Shown piece after piece: positions 59,911 through 64,000 of a stretch of 64,000 bases of DNA. Every line of letters begins with the position of its first letter. The stretch's first letter is position 1. Made by a program: the position numbers and the translations under genes. Below the pieces are notes generated by a model. The model was not told where the DNA came from, searched no databases, and worked only from the letters and a program-made list of their open reading frames with translations. The DNA is from Avena insularis (Eukaryota; Streptophyta; Magnoliopsida; Poales; Poaceae), in NCBI GenBank assembly GCA_023614405.1, contig CM042691.1, positions 175,308,927 through 175,372,926 on the forward strand, given 5' to 3'.

Positions 59911-60780
59911 CATCTCCCAGCACCCATCTCCGAAACATGCGTGCCAACCATCGTCCTTGTGATTAAAGGAGCAGCTCGCAGCACCCAACTCCGGCACATG
60001 CGTGTCGGTCGTCGTCTTTGTGGCTGCCAAGCACTTCGAACCCGCCGCCATGGTTGTCAAGCACTTGGAGCATGGCAGGTGCCTCGAGCATGGGATACGA
60101 CCTGGGGCAGAAACTCGAGGATAGAAACTATGTTGTCGGTGACTGCACCCTCCTCGTCCTCCTCCTCGAGACCGTCGAGCTGCAGGATGGAGGAGATCTC
60201 GATGGTGCCCCCATGGGAACGAACGGAGCGGGCGAGTGCCATGGGAGGCGACGAAGGAGATCATTGGGCATCGGATCGCGGAGCAGCAAGTGCCCTCGAT
60301 CTCACAGAGCAACGAACAGTGCTAGGAGGCGAGGATTGGAACCACAAGCGGCGACGAGAGATGCGAGTAATAAGAAGCCAGAAGAGAACATGAGGAGATA
60401 TTTCGGGTTGAGGATATAAGGTACGATGGTTCCTATTGTGTTTCTCTCGTCAATCCCGAACACGGTTCAAACATAGGAGCCGGGGGATCGATCGCTGTTA
60501 TCTTTCGCTGACGTCACCCCCGAATCTCCACCTTCTTGGTTCGTCGTCAAGCCGATAACCTAGCCCACATTAGTTACGATGCTTCCAAATGCTCCGGGCA
60601 TTAAGCATGATCAACGATGCAGTACATTTGCGCAATATACGATGGGTGACATGTATTGCTAGCGACCACCAATCCACGAAAATCTCCCTCGGACAGCAGG
60701 GTAGGGTGGTTATGCGGTAGATCGGATCCAAAATAGCATATTGTGCTAAATCGTCCTTGAGAAAGGCAGCCAGTGAGAAT
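59911..60780. other. GC-rich unassigned sequence, no supported gene
   Basis: Open frames exist on both strands (for example 59770-60312 minus, 59908-60393 plus), but they overlap, use GC-rich low-complexity sequence and contain no domain I recognise. A palindrome-like GATCGATCG lies near 60487. Confidence 0.4.
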
Positions 60781-61900
60781 TTGGGTCGTCTTTTTTAGAT
60801 AACAACTGATGGAATTCCAGCAATGGTGAAACTATTTACAAACGACTCCAGAAAAAATAAAAATACAACATGGACCCAGAAGACCACACACCGTACTTCC
60901 AAAACACGATCAAGCCCATCGTCCTCATCGTCACCATCCAAGTACCGGGACCGGATCCAGAAGCAGCACATCTTCAGCCACAATCAAATCACTGCCGCCA
61001 CCTTCACGACATTGGTCTTTGAACACCGCATGAGTACCCACCCCGACGAGTGAGAGCTAAGAGACTTTTGCAGATCATCTGGTAGGAAGGAGATGGTGAA
61101 GAACATGCAGTACCTCCAATCCAAGATCCCCGAGCAGAAGGTCCCAACCATCGACGCCACGTCGAGTCGCCTCCTCCCCTCGCCACCATTGCCGATCAGA
61201 AGAATCTTCAAGACGCGACAGTCACATCTCATAAAAAGACCATACAAAACCCTAACATGGAAGGAATTTGTACCATCCCCTTCCACTCCCTCGCCACCAC
61301 GGCCGGCCGAGGTGAAGACAACAACAACAATAGCCCTCCGACTCCCGAAGCTCCACGGTAGAGTCAAAAAACGACCCTGCCCAAAGAGACCACCCTCCCT
61401 AGATCCGTAGATCTAAGAGGATACCAGGCCAGCACCTCGCCGGCGCCGCCACAAGTGGTCTTGCCGAGATGGGGATCAAGCACTAGCACCCTTATTCTGA
61501 CGCGGCGTCGCCTCCGCCATCCCGACGACATCTCCCAAAACCATAGCAGAGCTCAGGCCGTCACCACCGCCGTCGCGGGCAACCACCGTCCACACTCCGG
61601 TGCAAGGTTTTCACACAGCAAAAGCTGCGCTGGCCTGCCCCTCACCGAGAAGGCAACCTTCCATGGCCACCCGGGCCACGCCATCGCCTCCATGAGCAGG
61701 GGAATCCCCCTCTCCGCCGCCAGCGCCTAGGCTTTGCTTGGCGACACCATCGGCGGCAGCGGGGAGGAGGAGGGAGAGGGATTGGAGCTGGCCAACGGCA
61801 GCGACTAGATATCGTCCTCGCCGCCTTCACGGGGGGAGACACGGAACGAGGGCGGTGGGTAGGTTTTACCGATACCAGCACTTGAGCATCTCATTCTCAG
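60781..61900. other. GC-rich unassigned repeat-like sequence, no supported gene
   Basis: Many short overlapping frames on both strands, rich in Pro, Arg, Ser and Ala. None has start context, length or motif to support a gene. Composition resembles GC-rich untranslated parts of grass transposons. Confidence 0.4.
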
Positions 61901-62177
61901 TATAGGCTGTGACTGACCCGAGAATGTGGGACGTCGTAAGGCCAAGTATGATGATGACGCAAGTGAGGATGGTAAATTGTGACATTTTATAGGTGCATAT
62001 CTAATAGAGATCGGTGACTTTCTGGCTACTCGTGTGGTATTACCTACTTTGTCCGACAATGGTGCAGAACTCCATTGACGACAATTTTGGTGCATCATCG
62101 GAATGTGCGAGATGGAGGATGACCGATTCTCCAAGAACTAACCGTATTTTCTAGCAATGTTTATGTATAATTAATTT
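61901..62177. other. Unassigned intergenic sequence
   Basis: No coding or repeat signature recognised. Confidence 0.4.
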
Positions 62178-62271
62178 TTCCTTCATCTTGAAATTAATTG
62201 ACTCGACTATGTCCAGATACATGTGTGTGCAAGTAATTAAAGTTGAGTCAACTAATTTTGGATAGAGGGAG
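62178..62271. mobile_element. Stowaway-like MITE (about 94 bp)
   Basis: The right end GATAGAGGGAG is followed by TA. The left half (TTCCTTCATCTTGAAATTAATTGACTCGACT) is an imperfect inverted copy of the right half, and the core inverted pair is TTGACTCGACT / AGTTGAGTCAA. The left terminus is degenerate and its TA is not clear. Confidence 0.65.
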
Positions 62272-62273
62272 TA

Positions 62274-63213
62274 GGTAGCTTCGGCTCATCATCAAACATA
62301 AATAGACCTAACATTACACAAATAACATACTCAAATATAAAAAAACATTTTTATAGAAAAAATAACATTATAGAATTTCGGGAACACACAATAGTGCGTC
62401 CAAAAATGATGTAGTAACAAATTTGATAAACCGTGTGATGTTTGTCACGTTATTTGACAATGCCGAATATGCTCTCAAGGCCTCAACTAGACCGATCTCT
62501 AGAAGATCAGGAAAACCAGCAGAACAGAGAAACGGCCCATCATCTGTACCGACCATGGTCTCCGCATCTTAGCGACGGTGGTGGCGGTGCTCTCCCCTCA
62601 GCCCGCGAGCCCATCTACCGCCCTGCATGGCCCCGCTCGGCCTGTCGCGCCCTGCCATAGCTCGCCGATGACGGAGGGCTTGACGAGAATACATGCACGC
62701 TGACGTCCGGAAAGACGCGCTCTGCCACTCCCTGTCCAAGCTCCTCCATGCTCTGTTTCGTTCAGCGCCACCGAGCTTAACACCGACGCTGGACGGTTCT
62801 AGGTATGCTTCTTCTCCCAGTAGAAATAGATGCACTGTTTTGTTCTAAACAAGCCATGGATGACTTATATTCACGAATTCATGGTCTGGTTCTTCCTCCA
62901 GCCGTAAGCAGCAATTAAAGATTGAGGCAACAACTCCAGACGAAAAATTAATAGTTATGACTAAGACACACACAATCACACAATCAGGGTCAAACTCTCC
63001 GCGAGTGTTATCACACACTGACATAATAATATCACTTTTGGTAGGTAACTGACACTCTTGCAAATCTCACCGATGAATAACCATATACAATCAGTACTGT
63101 ATTGTGACTTGTATCTACTTACTTGAGGAAACAAACCTACTTCGTATCGATTTAGGTTGGACTAGTGTGCTGTTTGCAACCTGTAACATGAGTAGTTGTC
63201 ATGGAAGAATGTT
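62274..63213. other. Unassigned sequence with a short GC-rich section (62560-62800); no supported gene
   Basis: Short frames on both strands lack recognisable domains. Confidence 0.4.
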
Positions 63214-63342
63214 AGGAGCATCAACTGCACTGCTATGCATCTTATTTTCAGAAGTGAAAACAGCGGCTGCCCTGACAGGAGCATCAACTGCACTGCTATG
63301 CATCTTGCGAGCACTCTATGTCGTTGCCAGGCTGCCCTGACA
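63214..63342. repeat. Short tandem duplication, period 63-65 bp
   Basis: A perfect 30-mer at 63214-63243 recurs at 63277-63306. The 13-mer GGCTGCCCTGACA at 63265-63277 recurs at 63330-63342. The middle parts have diverged. On the plus strand the 63-base step keeps a frame with repeated GASTALLCIL, within an unsupported 78-codon ORF. Confidence 0.9.
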
Positions 63343-63603
63343 AGTGCGGCGATTTGTTCATCCCATACCCATTCAGCATTCAGGTGCACTACGCCGCGAC
63401 CAGCCTGTATAGCTACTTCAACCTCACCTCCAGCTGGAGTCGCCTGTAGCACATTATACTAACTTCTTTTAGGCAGAGAGATATAAACTCTCTTAGCTAG
63501 CAAGCTGATTCCATAGACTTTTGTTTTTGCAACACTGTTTCCACAACAGTATATGTTGCATTGACTTTCTGATTGAACAAGAATGTCAAGGCTGATTTGC
63601 ATA

Positions 63604-63660
63604 AGTTGGGCCGATTCAGAACGTGGGTATTTATCAAACCCCTGATAAATAGGCCCAACT
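63604..63660. repeat. Nested inverted repeat
   Basis: Outer arms AGTTGGGCC (63604-63612) and GGCCCAACT (63652-63660) enclose inner arms TATTTATCA (63628-63636) and TGATAAATA (63643-63651). All pair perfectly. Confidence 0.85.
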
Positions 63661-64000
63661 GGACCTCCCTGCCCATCCATCTAGAGACTCATCACACGCT
63701 TCCCTTCTCTCGATGCTGATCAATACGCGAGTGTTAATTTTACATGTATGTTGACATGCTCCAGCTGACCAAATAAAACCCCCACCCAGTGAGAAAACAA
63801 ATTTCTTCTTTCTGATGAGAACATGGAACAGGGCGCACGCGTGTTTTTAGAGCAAGAGAGCCCCAAAAGGGGAGCCCCTGTCCCATTTTCAAAGAAAACA
63901 AAACCAGTGTTTTGTCCGAATACAATATTCGATAGGAAAGCCAACAAAAGGAAATCGAAACTACACAAACATGTAGCAATTTTAGAATTTTCTTTTGTGA
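63661..64000. other. Window end, no feature seen
   Basis: Short minus-strand frames (63720-63979) without recognisable features. A small palindrome GGGGAGCCCC lies near 63869. Confidence 0.4.

Noticed and set aside
60781..61900. GC-rich region as a LINE or host gene
   Set aside because: No endonuclease, RT or other motif is readable and frames conflict on both strands. Left unassigned.
62368..62835. Short frames as exons of a host gene
   Set aside because: They lack recognisable domains, splice logic or conserved motifs, and overlap on opposite strands.
63620..64000. Promoter of a gene beyond the window
   Set aside because: TATA-like sequence (TATTTAT) is part of an inverted repeat and no downstream gene is visible. 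This is speculation only.

Overview
This window is repeat-packed, almost gene-free DNA from a large plant genome, most likely a grass of the wheat/barley tribe (Triticeae). The evidence is a BARE/Angela/WIS-type Copia terminus (TGTTGGAGATATGCCCTAG), long-LTR Ty3/gypsy chromoviruses inserted into one another, a CACTA element with a TNP1-type gene, and a Stowaway MITE ending in a degenerate CTCCCTC terminus. No host gene, rRNA, tRNA or CRISPR array could be supported. All calls come from reading the sequence; no database search was possible.

Bases 1-48798 are one nested stack. The outermost layer is a Copia element F on the minus strand (leader 46849-48178, LTR 48191-48798). A second Copia insertion (29937-46848, minus) sits in F's leader. 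It is a tandem: two internal regions share the middle LTR (37972-39787), and the right LTR is 44986-46848. Its copy 1 was hit twice. One hit left a 4.7 kb solo gypsy LTR E (30235-34949, TSD ATGGT). The other is gypsy element B (minus; LTR 26750-29936). B was invaded at 25494/25495 by gypsy element C (minus; 5' LTR 21552-25494), which has gag but no pol. C was invaded inside gag by chromovirus D (8968-20684, plus, TSD AGTGG), and inside its 3' LTR at 5893/5894 by gypsy element A (minus; LTR 1512-5893). The missing halves of A, B, C, F and Copia copy 1 should lie left of the window.

D is the only element complete end to end: two about 2.9 kb LTRs, a PBS matching initiator tRNA-Met, an accessory coiled-coil ORF, one gag-pol frame (protease, RT, RNase H, integrase, chromodomain), and a PPT. 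That frame has eleven premature stops and no frameshift, so D is dead but structurally intact. C keeps LTRs, PBS, a gag broken by D, and a PPT, and would have depended on an autonomous relative. A carries an unusual gag-like protein with a series of zinc knuckles. Copia copy 2 retains gag to RNase H, but its RT active site is altered and its protease Asp is lost.

Bases 48799-53234 look like one more long gypsy LTR (G, minus). A probable CACTA transposon follows (53235 to about 59336) with GTAACA-type subterminal repeats and a decayed TNP1 gene on the minus strand. From 59337 to the end are a GTAGCA-punctuated repeat, GC-rich low-information sequence, a Stowaway-like MITE (62178-62271), a short tandem duplication and a nested inverted repeat. 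No gene there could be supported.
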